From an uncultured Eubacterium sp. (GTDB lineage Bacteria > Bacillota > Clostridia > Lachnospirales > Lachnospiraceae): a DNA stretch of 10,916 nucleotides. This document shows positions 1 through 7,110 of this stretch, piece after piece. The position numbers and the translations under genes are program-made. Within the stretch, counting starts at the first letter, position 1. Every line of letters starts with the position of its first letter. The stretch lies in assembly GCA_905236735.1 (NCBI GenBank), contig CAJOOU010000173.1, forward strand, positions 1-10,916. The letters run 5' to 3'. The notes under the pieces are model-generated. The model was not told where the DNA came from. It was given only the letters and a program-made list of their open reading frames with translations, and did not search any database.

Positions 1-2496
1 CTTAATAGCGCCGTCTGTAGCCATTGTTACGAGATTTACCTTGCCGCCGTCATTTGATGCGAGGAAGATAATGCCCTCTCCAAGCTTTTCTTTAAGCTGG
101 TCTCCGAGGTCTCTTAAGCCGTTCATATCAACGCCATCCACTGCCGTAAACAGGGCCTTTACTCCGCCGATCTCTTTTACCTTATCCATTACATCGCCTA
201 AGGCATCCTTGGCTGCCTTAGCCTTAAGAGCTTCATTTTCACTGCCAAGTTCTTTTATTTCAGTATGCATGGAATTAATCTTTTCCACAAGCACGCCCGG
301 AGCGCACCTTGCAGCCTTTGCAGCCTCAAAGAGCTGTTTTTCAATATTTTTATAGTATTCTAAAACATTGTCTCCCGTAAGTGCTTCTATACGGCGCACA
401 CCTGCTGCAACACCGTTTTCTGAAATAATCTTGAACGCTCCGATATCGGATGTATTCTTTACATGAGTACCTCCGCAAAGCTCTATTGAGAAATCGCCCA
501 TTGATACTACACGGACTTCATCTCCGTATTTTTCTCCAAAAAGAGCCATTGCTCCCTTTTTCTTTGCTTCATCAACAGACATAATTTCTGTATTTACATC
601 AAGACTTTCGGCTATCTTTTCGTTTACGGTCTGCTCAACCTTTGCAAGTTCCTCATCGGTCATTGCTTCAAAATGAGAAAAGTCAAATCTGGTTCTGTCA
701 CCGTCCTGATATGAACCGGCCTGCTCTACATGACTGCCGAGAACCTCTCTTAATGCCTTCTGCATAAGATGGGTTGCGGAATGGTTGCGACAGGTATTCT
801 TTCTGTTAACCTTATCAACCGATAACTCGGCTTTCTGACCGGCTCTTATCATGCCTTCTTCAACATATCCGATATGAGCATAGCGGTTTCCGGTTACTTT
901 TATGGTATCTTCTACAACAAATTTTCCTGAATCGGTTGTAATAATACCCTTATCACCCTTCTGTCCACCCATTGTAGCATAAAAAGGTGTCTTTCTGACG
1001 ATGATACTTCCCTTATCCCCGTCCGAAAGAGCCTCTGTAATCTCACTTTCGGAGCAAAGAGCTGCAATTACATCACTGTCCGTCAATCTGTCATATCCTG
1101 TAAACTCAGTTGTAACGGATGCATCGATTTCCTCATATACGGTAGCATCCGCTCCCATATAGTTGGTTTCCTTTCTCGCGCTTCTGGCTCTATCCTTCTG
1201 CTCATTCATAGCAAGCTCAAATGCAGCCTCATCATAGGTAAATCCTTTTTCCTCAAGAATTTCAAGCGTAAGGTCAACCGGGAAGCCATAAGTATCATAG
1301 AGCTTAAATGTATTTTCACCGGAAAGCTGCTTTGCTCCGGATTTTTTCATCTCGTCCATCATACCTTCGAGAATTGCAAGTCCCTGATCAATGGTTTTTG
1401 CAAACTTTTCCTCTTCGGCAGTAAGCACCTTAAGAATAAAGTCCTTTTTCTCTTCAAGTTCAGGATATCCGTCTTTAGACTCATCTATAACAACCTGAGC
1501 TATTTTGCCAAGGAAAACTCCGCTTATGCCAAGCATTCTTCCATGACGGGCAGCTCGTCTGATGATTCTTCTAAGAACATATCCCCTGCCCTCGTTTGAC
1601 GGCATTACACCGTCGGAAATAAGGAAGGTCGAAGACCTGATATGGTCAGTAATAAGTCTGATTGACACATCATCTGTAGCTTCTGCCTGGTATTTCTTTC
1701 CGGAAAGCTCACAGACCTTGTCCCTTATAGCCTTCATTGTGTCAATATCAAATACGGAATCAACATCCTGCATAACCACTGCCAGACGCTCAAGTCCCAT
1801 ACCCGTATCTATATTTTTGTTTTCAAGCTCTTCGTATCCGCCGTGTCCGTCGCCGTTAAACTGCGTAAAAACATTGTTCCAAACTTCCATAAAGCGGTCA
1901 CAGTCACATCCCACTTTGCAATCCGCCTGCCCGCAGCCGTATTTTTCGCCTCTGTCATAGTATATTTCAGAACACGGTCCGCACGGGCCTGCGCCATGCT
2001 CCCAGAAGTTGTCACACTCTCCGGTCTCAGGGTCTCTGAAGAATCTTGTAATCTTTTCTGCAGGTACTCCGATTTCCTTTGTCCAGATTTCGAAAGCCTC
2101 CTCATCTTCTCCGTAAATTGACGGATAAAGCCTTTCTTCATCAAGACCGAGTACCTTTGTCAGAAACTCCCAGCTCCAGGCGATAGCCTCATGCTTAAAA
2201 TAATCACCGAAAGAGAAGTTGCCGAGCATCTCAAAAAATGTGAGATGTCTGGCTGTCTTTCCGACATTTTCTATATCACCGGTACGAACACATTTCTGGC
2301 AGGTTGTAACCCTTCTTTTAGGGGGCACTTCCTGGCCGGTAAAATACGGTTTTAAAGGTGCCATTCCCGCATTTATAAGAAGAAGACTGTTGTCATTGTG
2401 CGGTACCAAAGAAAAGCTCTTCATAGCAAGATGATCCTTGCTCTCAAAGAACTCCAAATACATTTTTCTAAGTTGATTTACACCAAACTTTTCCAT
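1..2496 (-). CDS. alaS: Alanyl-tRNA synthetase, C-terminus cut by the window edge
   Basis: Charges tRNA-Ala with alanine in the cytoplasm and hydrolyses mischarged Ser/Gly-tRNA-Ala. The frame is open for 832 codons from ATG at 2494-2496 to base 1; full-length AlaRS is about 880 residues, so only the end of the C-terminal domain is missing. Visible in order: the class II catalytic core with the motif 2 stretch RVTTCQKCVR near residue 71 and TARHLTFFEMLGNFSFGDYF after it; GPCGPCSEI near residue 170; the motif 3 signature TGMGLERLA near residue 230; and the editing domain with zinc ligands H572 and H576 (HSATH) and C674 and H678 (CGGTH). All four editing metal ligands are present, so proofreading should work. 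The start is supported by GGAGG 9 nt upstream. It has its own promoter and lies downstream of a terminator, so it is a separate transcription unit. Family assignment is very secure. Confidence 0.97.
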   Translation of the reverse strand, partial: MEKFGVNQLRKMYLEFFESKDHLAMKSFSLVPHNDNSLLLINAGMAPLKPYFTGQEVPPKRRVTTCQKCVRTGDIENVGKTARHLTFFEMLGNFSFGDYFKHEAIAWSWEFLTKVLGLDEERLYPSIYGEDEEAFEIWTKEIGVPAEKITRFFRDPETGECDNFWEHGAGPCGPCSEIYYDRGEKYGCGQADCKVGCDCDRFMEVWNNVFTQFNGDGHGGYEELENKNIDTGMGLERLAVVMQDVDSVFDIDTMKAIRDKVCELSGKKYQAEATDDVSIRLITDHIRSSTFLISDGVMPSNEGRGYVLRRIIRRAARHGRMLGISGVFLGKIAQVVIDESKDGYPELEEKKDFILKVLTAEEEKFAKTIDQGLAILEGMMDEMKKSGAKQLSGENTFKLYDTYGFPVDLTLEILEEKGFTYDEAAFELAMNEQKDRARSARKETNYMGADATVYEEIDASVTTEFTGYDRLTDSDVIAALCSESEITEALSDGDKGSIIVRKTPFYATMGGQKGDKGIITTDSGKFVVEDTIKVTGNRYAHIGYVEEGMIRAGQKAELSVDKVNRKNTCRNHSATHLMQKALREVLGSHVEQAGSYQDGDRTRFDFSHFEAMTDEELAKVEQTVNEKIAESLDVNTEIMSVDEAKKKGAMALFGEKYGDEVRVVSMGDFSIELCGGTHVKNTSDIGAFKIISENGVAAGVRRIEALTGDNVLEYYKNIEKQLFEAAKAARCAPGVLVEKINSMHTEIKELGSENEALKAKAAKDALGDVMDKVKEIGGVKALFTAVDGVDMNGLRDLGDQLKEKLGEGIIFLASNDGGKVNLVTMATDGAIK

Positions 2497-2505
2497 GGAA
2501 AATAT

Positions 2506-2510
2506 CCTCC
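2506..2510 (-). promoter_or_regulatory. Ribosome binding site of alaS
   Basis: On the minus strand a perfect GGAGG lies 9 nt before the ATG at 2496. It fixes the alaS start. Confidence 0.85.
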
Positions 2511-2532
2511 GATATATTTTTTTCACTAACCC

Positions 2533-2553
2533 GGCCGACCCACGCGGTCAGCC
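2533..2553 (-). promoter_or_regulatory. Inverted repeat at the predicted alaS transcription start
   Basis: On the minus strand an 8-base arm GGCTGACC and its partner GGTCGGCC flank the 5-base spacer GCGTG. Seven of eight positions are Watson-Crick and the eighth is a G-T/G-U pair. The dyad starts about 7 bases downstream of the -10 box, so it lies at roughly +1 to +21. It is not followed by a T run, so it is not a terminator. It could be an RNA hairpin stabilising the 5' end of the alaS mRNA, or a DNA operator. E. coli AlaRS is reported to repress its own gene by binding a palindrome flanking the start site, which makes an operator worth considering. Function here is inference. Confidence 0.5.
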
Positions 2554-2559
2554 TACGAT

Positions 2560-2588
2560 ATTATATACTAATTTCAAAGTATTTTCAA
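2560..2588 (-). promoter_or_regulatory. Sigma-A type promoter for alaS
   Basis: On the minus strand the -35 box TTGAAA (2583-2588) is followed by a 17-base spacer and the perfect -10 box TATAAT (2560-2565). The expected start is near 2553, giving a leader of about 57 nt before the alaS ATG. That is too short for the T-box riboswitch often found before synthetase genes in Firmicutes. The box lies just past the terminator of the EAL gene, as expected for a new unit. Confidence 0.82.
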
Positions 2589-2617
2589 TAAATAAGAAGG
2601 AGCGCCTAAGCGCTCCC
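2588..2617 (-). terminator. Rho-independent terminator after the EAL gene
   Basis: On the minus strand a perfect 7-bp GC-rich stem GGAGCGC / GCGCTCC (2599-2616) with the 4-base loop TTAG is followed by the T-rich tail TTCTTATTTATT. It begins 8 bases past the EAL stop codon. The tail is T-rich only in the minus direction, so it acts on that strand. It separates the EAL gene from alaS and slightly overlaps the alaS -35 box. Confidence 0.88.
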
Positions 2618-2624
2618 AAAAGAT

Positions 2625-3449
2625 TTATGCCATCAGCTTGCTGAAGTTATCAAAGCTTAAATATTTATATTCGAATTCCTTTACACTGACCGGTCTGTCA
2701 AACAAAAATCCCTGAGCCTTATTATATCCGAGTTCGAGAATAACGCTTGCCTGTCTTTCTGTCTCCACACCTTCGAAAATTATATCTTTTTGCGCTATAC
2801 CTACAAGGTGGGCTATTCCCTCAAGATAATCCCTCTTTGTTCTCGAATGTCCTATTCCTTTTACAAACTTTTTGTCGATTTTTACCACATCAACAGGCGC
2901 CTCAAGCAAAAGGTCAAGTGACGAATATCCGGTACCAAAATCATCAATGCTGATTTTAAAGCCTGCCTTTTGCAATGTAGCCAGATCGCTTATAAGTTTT
3001 TTGTTATCATCATGAAGTATTGTTTCGGTTATCTCTATTCCCACAAGGTTTCTTGCCACTCCGTAGTAATCACTTATTTTGATTACCTTCTTGGCAAAAT
3101 CATCATCCTTTAAATGAGCCCTTGAGAAATTCACCGATATCGGCAGAAGATTTCTGCCCTCGATTTCCCATTTTTTTATAACGGAAAGAGCCATCATATA
3201 GATGTAATAATCCAGTTCAACAATATTTCCGCACTCTTCGAGAACCGGAATAAACTCTGAAGGAAGAGCATATCCTCCGTCCTGTTTTTTCCATCTTGTG
3301 AGAGCTTCGGCACCAATAATGCGCCTTTCGGTAAGTGAGAACTTAGGTTGAAGGAACATTTCGACTTCTCCGCTTTGCAACGCCGCTGCAAGAGCGCATC
3401 TGGCCCGATCAAGATTAATAATGTGTCCTTCGGGTGTTGTGTTATACAT
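2625..3449 (-). CDS. Stand-alone EAL-domain c-di-GMP phosphodiesterase
   Basis: Predicted cytoplasmic hydrolase opening c-di-GMP to pGpG. The 274 residues are almost only the EAL domain (about residues 15-262); there is no sensor, REC, GGDEF or membrane segment. The catalytic set seems complete when spaced against RocR: E48 (in EALTRW), N107 (SVNFSR), E139 and E142 (EITE), D169 and D170 (DDFGTGYSS), K190 (VKIDKKF), E226 (EGVET) and Q246 (AQGFLF). The DFGTGYSS dimerisation loop is intact, as usual in active members. The ATG is preceded by AGGGG at 8 nt. It has its own promoter overlapping the murI stop and its own terminator, so it is probably monocistronic. It lies one gene past a diguanylate cyclase, suggesting opposed functions. 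A pure c-di-GMP receptor role is possible but less likely with every catalytic residue kept. Confidence 0.93.
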   Translation of the reverse strand: MYNTTPEGHIINLDRARCALAAALQSGEVEMFLQPKFSLTERRIIGAEALTRWKKQDGGYALPSEFIPVLEECGNIVELDYYIYMMALSVIKKWEIEGRNLLPISVNFSRAHLKDDDFAKKVIKISDYYGVARNLVGIEITETILHDDNKKLISDLATLQKAGFKISIDDFGTGYSSLDLLLEAPVDVVKIDKKFVKGIGHSRTKRDYLEGIAHLVGIAQKDIIFEGVETERQASVILELGYNKAQGFLFDRPVSVKEFEYKYLSFDNFSKLMA

Positions 3450-3469
3450 ATGTTTTTCCCCTGTTCTTT

Positions 3470-3482
3470 AGGCTGTAAGCCT
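3470..3482 (-). other. Small hairpin in the leader of the EAL gene
   Basis: On the minus strand AGGCT-TAC-AGCCT forms a 5-bp stem with a 3-base loop, about 20 nt before the EAL start codon and just upstream of its AGGGG ribosome binding site (3458-3462). The flanks read GGGGCAAA on the 5' side and CTAAAG on the 3' side. No function can be assigned from sequence alone. Confidence 0.3.
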
Positions 3483-3515
3483 TTTGCCCCATGCCTTATT
3501 TATCAATCCTTTTTA

Positions 3516-3544
3516 AGTATACCCTACAGCTTAACATAATTCAA
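3516..3544 (-). promoter_or_regulatory. Promoter of the EAL gene overlapping the murI stop
   Basis: On the minus strand the -35 box TTGAAT (3539-3544) is followed by a 17-base spacer and the -10 box TATACT (3516-3521). The murI stop codon TGA (3541-3543) lies inside the -35 box. The predicted start near 3509 leaves a leader of about 60 nt. No terminator is visible after murI, so operon read-through into the EAL gene remains possible. Confidence 0.72.
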
Positions 3545-4353
3545 GAAACATTTCTCATTTCTTCAAGCCTGTTATGCAGTCTCATAAAATGTCCGAGGGT
3601 TTCCTCATCCACCGCCTCTCTTCCCGACAGGTAATACTGTGTATGCAGCTTTTCGGATAGATCTGATATATCGTTAATAACAAGCTTTTGCCTGCCTTTA
3701 TCCGTCTCTATTTTGAGCAGCTGCGCCACCCTCTTTACGGTACCTTCCGCTCCGTCCGCAAGATGCATCCCGGGTCCGAAAAATTCTTTGAAAGAATCCT
3801 TAAAATAATTAAAATGTGTGCATCCGAGAACCACCGCACTGTATACCGAAGTATCGTACTGTGAAAGAGCCCTTTTAAGATAGTCTTTCAGCTCATCCGA
3901 TTCAAAATCCTCTTTTTCGGCAAACTCCACAAGTCCCGGAAGCGGGAGCAGGTCTGTCCGGCCTTCTCCCCCCTCTCTTTTTATAAGATTTTTCAGTTTT
4001 TCCTCCCTTAAGGTAACGGGAGTTGCGGTAACAAGTATACGCTCATCGGTCTCAAGAGCCGGTTTTACTGCCGGTTCCATCGCTATAATAGGTAAATCAT
4101 AGTTTTCCCTAAGCATTTGTGCGGCAACGGAAGATGCCGTGTTGCAGGCAATAACAACCGCATCAGCTCCTTTATTTACAAGAAAATCCATGATACCGGC
4201 CGCATATTCTTTTATTTCATCATTACTCTTTAGTCCGTACGGCACATGGTCCGTATCTCCGTAAAAAATGTATTCCTCACCGGGCAATAAATGATATGCC
4301 TCATGCAAAACCGTAAGGCCTCCTATACCCGAATCAAAAAATCCTATCTTCAC
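3541..4353 (-). CDS. murI: Glutamate racemase, GTG start
   Basis: Cofactor-independent cytoplasmic enzyme converting L-glutamate to D-glutamate for peptidoglycan. The 270 residues match the usual family length. Visible signatures: FDSGIGGLTV at the N-terminus with D7 and S8, YGDTDHVPYG (31-40), first catalytic cysteine C70 in IACNTAS, and second catalytic cysteine C178 with H180 in VLGCTH. Both cysteines are present, so activity is expected. The start codon is GTG (4351-4353), supported by GGGAG at 4362-4366, 8 nt upstream and inside the last codons of the preceding cyclase gene. Only 3 nt separate the two genes, so translation is probably coupled. The stop TGA is part of the next gene's -35 box. 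The match to the aspartate/glutamate racemase superfamily is clear; aspartate racemase is unlikely given the MurI-type motifs. Confidence 0.96.
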   Translation of the reverse strand: MKIGFFDSGIGGLTVLHEAYHLLPGEEYIFYGDTDHVPYGLKSNDEIKEYAAGIMDFLVNKGADAVVIACNTASSVAAQMLRENYDLPIIAMEPAVKPALETDERILVTATPVTLREEKLKNLIKREGGEGRTDLLPLPGLVEFAEKEDFESDELKDYLKRALSQYDTSVYSAVVLGCTHFNYFKDSFKEFFGPGMHLADGAEGTVKRVAQLLKIETDKGRQKLVINDISDLSEKLHTQYYLSGREAVDEETLGHFMRLHNRLEEMRNVS

Positions 4354-4356
4354 GCC

Positions 4357-5742
4357 CTATGCTCCCATACTTTTTTTATCTACTTCTTCAACGGTATATA
4401 CCGGTTTTATTCTGCGGTCACCCTTGTAGTTTTCGTAGTATTTCATCATTATTCTTTCAAGCACGAGTTCCGTATTTTCATCGCCCACATCAATCATGAT
4501 TACGAGAAACTGCAGACTGCTGTACCTCGTACAAACATCCACATTTCTTATCGTACGGTTTATTGCATCCTCCATCACCTTCATGGCTTCTTCTATTTCC
4601 TCTATAAAAACCCTCTCATTTTTCGGTTTTTCAAGAGTAATAAGAGCAAGCCTTATCTCATGATCATATCTGTTTGAGAACTTCTTCAGATATTCAAAAA
4701 TCTTTGAAAATTCCCTGAGTTCGACATCCATGGCTCCATTGTAGCTGCCGCTGTTTTTTACAGCACTTATGATTTTGGAAAGGTCAACATCTTTGGATAT
4801 GGTATCATCAGTTTCAGCATCTTTGTAGATGAAATACCCCGCCTTACCGTTTTGTTTTACATGATAAAGTGCCTTGTCCGCCTTATTGTATGCATCACTG
4901 AAAATGTCATCCTCAGCCGTTTCACACATACCGACGGAAAGAGAAGCGTCCTTTATTTCAATGTCCCTGTCTTTTGCCTCAAGAAAGTCATGCATTATCT
5001 TTTCCACGACTTCAACTACAAAGGTGCTGTCATCACTTTCAATAAAAGCCAGAAACTCATCGCCTCCAAGCCTGCATGCATGTGCTAATGCACCGCATGA
5101 ATCAAGTTTTTTCTTAAGTGTATCGCCCATAAGTCTAAGTACCTTGTCACCGGCCTTATGACCTATCTGATCGTTTATTTTTTTGAGATTGTCCACATCG
5201 AAAAATATAAGCATACCTGAATGTGATTTCATTGCTGCCGTTATTTTCTTCTCTCCGGAATTTCTCATTAAAAGACCTGTCAGGGTATCCGTCTTTGTTT
5301 TTTCCAGCTCCTTTTTACTTTCCATCGCCTTTTCGGTCTGAAGCTTTACTTCCTGCTGGAGCTTCTTTTTCATCCGCGAAAATTCAAGGGTTCTGCTTAC
5401 CCTCTCTATAAGTATTTCGGGAACAAACGGCTTTGTGATAAAATCTGCCGCTCCCATTTTAAAACCTCGTATTTCCGTATCCTTGTCGGTATTGGCCGTA
5501 AGAAATATTACCGGAATATCCATTGACTCATTGTTTATTTCTTCAAGCACCGTAAAGCCATCGGTTTCAGGCATATTAATATCAAGAAGAATAAGATCGG
5601 GTCTGACCTGCTCAAGAAAAATCAGCGCCTCCTTCCCGGAAGATACCGATTCAATATCATAGGTATCTCCGAGTATTCTGGCTGCTATTTTCACATTTAC
5701 GGATTCATCGTCAACTATCAGTATAAGCCCACATTTTCCCAT
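4357..5742 (-). CDS. Response-regulator diguanylate cyclase with a second degenerate GGDEF-like domain
   Basis: Predicted cytoplasmic, phosphorylation-controlled enzyme making c-di-GMP from two GTP. Domains: REC (about 6-120) with acidic pocket D11/D12, phosphoacceptor D54 (LLDINMP), T82 and K104; a charged helical, probably coiled-coil linker (about 121-150); GGDEF (about 151-306) with FFDVDNLKKIND (metal ligand D182) and an intact RLGGDEF at 224-230. The product-inhibition RxxD, expected 9 and 6 residues before GGDEF, is replaced by G217 and A220. Residues about 340-450 form a third region that reads like a decayed GGDEF fold: IRNVDVCTRYSSLQF aligns with the motif region, SSLQF (408-412) replacing GGDEF, while R399 and D402 lie exactly at I-site spacing. 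The ATG follows AAGGGG at 6 nt and starts 2 nt past the mtaD stop. No partner histidine kinase is visible. REC and first GGDEF are certain; the third domain is my reading of the pattern. Confidence 0.93.
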   Translation of the reverse strand: MGKCGLILIVDDESVNVKIAARILGDTYDIESVSSGKEALIFLEQVRPDLILLDINMPETDGFTVLEEINNESMDIPVIFLTANTDKDTEIRGFKMGAADFITKPFVPEILIERVSRTLEFSRMKKKLQQEVKLQTEKAMESKKELEKTKTDTLTGLLMRNSGEKKITAAMKSHSGMLIFFDVDNLKKINDQIGHKAGDKVLRLMGDTLKKKLDSCGALAHACRLGGDEFLAFIESDDSTFVVEVVEKIMHDFLEAKDRDIEIKDASLSVGMCETAEDDIFSDAYNKADKALYHVKQNGKAGYFIYKDAETDDTISKDVDLSKIISAVKNSGSYNGAMDVELREFSKIFEYLKKFSNRYDHEIRLALITLEKPKNERVFIEEIEEAMKVMEDAINRTIRNVDVCTRYSSLQFLVIMIDVGDENTELVLERIMMKYYENYKGDRRIKPVYTVEEVDKKSMGA

Positions 5743-5744
5743 AT

Positions 5745-7049
5745 CTAACCCCTTATCATCCTTGCAATGATATCGTTCACCTGCTTATATACAGCTTCGG
5801 GCTCTACTCCTATATTAAACCTCATATCTTCGTAAAGTATATTTCCGTTTACCATTGTCATCTTTACATTCTGCTTGCTTCCGCTGTATACGATGTTTTT
5901 AACAATATTGTTTTCCGGCTGCATATTGGGCTGATGCATATCTATCATTATAATGTCTGCAAGTTTTCCTTCCGCAAGCACATCGGCATCCTTAAGTCCC
6001 ATAGCTCCTGCTCCGCCACAGGTAGCTGCCTTAAGCACCTTTTCCGCAGGCACAGCCGAAGCATCATTTTCACGGAGCTTGCCGAGTCCTGTCATAAGAA
6101 ACATCTCCCTGAACATATCAAGACAGTTGTTTGATGCCGCTCCGTCAGTACCTATAGCAAGGTTTACTCCCTCATCCATATATCTTTGAATCGGAGCAAT
6201 TCCGCTGGCCAGCTTGGTGTTTGATGCCGGATTGGTCACGGCATAGAGATTTCTCTGTTTAAAAATATCAATGTCTTCATCACTCATCCATACACAGTGA
6301 AATCCTCCTCCGCCATAGTCATATATTCCCAGATCGTTAAACAGCTTAGTAGGTGTTTTGCCCCATCTTTTAGCGCATCCTTCCACCTCATCTTTAGTCT
6401 CGGAATTATGCATATAGACAGGAGCCTTGTATTTTTTGCCAAGGGCTGCAAGCCCTTCCATTATCTCCATCTTTGTCGTATATTCTGCATGAAAACCATA
6501 AACATACGAAATAAGCTCATCCATATTGTTGAACTTATTATAGTCGGCCTCACAGTCATCCACCGTGCCGCCAAAGTCATTTATTGCTCCGCAAAGCACA
6601 TATCTGAAGCCGCACTCTTTGGCTGCTCTGGCCCCGGCATCCATCTGCATATACATATCAAACCCTGCAGTAATACCGCTTGTGAGATATTCCATTATGC
6701 CATGTTTGGTAAGTATGTAAATATCCTCCGGCGTAAGAAGCGCTTCCTTTGGAAACACCTGAGTGTTAAGCCAGTCAGAAAGCGGCATATCATCTGCATA
6801 TGAACGCAGGAATGTCATTGCCGTATGTGTATGTGCATCCTTAAATCCGGGCATAAGCAGGTTGTTTTTCACATCAATCTCCCTGTCCCATTTAATAATG
6901 TTTTGCGGACGCTCTTTATATATTCTGTCGGTATCTGTGCCGTCACCTATATAGATAATGCGGTTTCCTTCTGTCCAAAGCTGTCCGTTTATAATGTCGA
7001 AGCCGCCATCCATGGTAAGTATTCTCGCATTATAAAATCTGATATTCAT
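5745..7049 (-). CDS. mtaD: 5-methylthioadenosine/S-adenosylhomocysteine deaminase
   Basis: Cytoplasmic metal-dependent amidohydrolase that deaminates MTA to methylthioinosine and SAH to S-inosylhomocysteine; some relatives act on adenosine or other aminopurines. The 434 residues fit the MtaD/ATZ-TRZ family. Metal-site residues: H73 and H75 (DAHTHTAMT), H214 (MHNSE), D302 (GTDGAASNN); E217 and H251 (FHCVW) complete the active site, and NPASNTKLASGIAPI (273-287) is typical. The small N- and C-terminal strands form the composite beta domain of this family. The ATG is preceded by AAGGAG at 6 nt. It lies 38 nt after punA and 2 nt before the cyclase gene. Next to a nucleoside phosphorylase, a salvage role is likely. 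The exact preferred substrate (MTA, SAH, adenosine or a modified purine) cannot be decided from sequence. Confidence 0.88.
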   Translation of the reverse strand: MNIRFYNARILTMDGGFDIINGQLWTEGNRIIYIGDGTDTDRIYKERPQNIIKWDREIDVKNNLLMPGFKDAHTHTAMTFLRSYADDMPLSDWLNTQVFPKEALLTPEDIYILTKHGIMEYLTSGITAGFDMYMQMDAGARAAKECGFRYVLCGAINDFGGTVDDCEADYNKFNNMDELISYVYGFHAEYTTKMEIMEGLAALGKKYKAPVYMHNSETKDEVEGCAKRWGKTPTKLFNDLGIYDYGGGGFHCVWMSDEDIDIFKQRNLYAVTNPASNTKLASGIAPIQRYMDEGVNLAIGTDGAASNNCLDMFREMFLMTGLGKLRENDASAVPAEKVLKAATCGGAGAMGLKDADVLAEGKLADIIMIDMHQPNMQPENNIVKNIVYSGSKQNVKMTMVNGNILYEDMRFNIGVEPEAVYKQVNDIIARMIRG

Positions 7050-7063
7050 AACCTTCTCCTTTA

Positions 7064-7110
7064 TTACTTCCTGTGTATACCTCTTAATTACTTCCTGTAT
7101 ATACCTTTTA
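7064..7110 (-). repeat. Imperfect 24-base tandem repeat across the punA stop codon
   Basis: The last codons of punA plus its TAA (7088-7110) recur 24 bases downstream (7064-7086) with 21 of 23 positions identical. Because 24 is a multiple of three, the second copy continues the punA frame: after the first TAA it reads LRGIHRK and then a second TAA, against VKGIYRK-TAA in the coding copy. It looks like a small duplication of the gene end that now fills most of the punA-mtaD gap, immediately upstream of the mtaD ribosome binding site. Confidence 0.8.

Noticed and set aside
1809..2144. A second minus-strand open frame of 111 codons inside alaS
   Set aside because: It is out of frame with the intact alaS reading, is rich in Arg/Lys/Ser/Thr without a motif, and has no sign of independent expression.
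41..2434. Plus-strand open frames of 70-130 codons opposite alaS
   Set aside because: The minus frame is a continuous alanyl-tRNA synthetase with every key residue. The plus frames are low-complexity Ser/Pro/Phe-rich shadows.
2541..2549. ACCGCG in the alaS leader (minus strand), as in the conserved T-box sequence
   Set aside because: Only this hexamer matches. The upstream specifier stem is missing, the leader is about 57 nt, and no terminator/antiterminator pair precedes alaS.
2599..2616. Stem-loop 2599-2616 as a plus-strand or bidirectional terminator
   Set aside because: On the plus strand the stem is followed by AAAAG rather than a T run, and no plus-strand gene precedes it.
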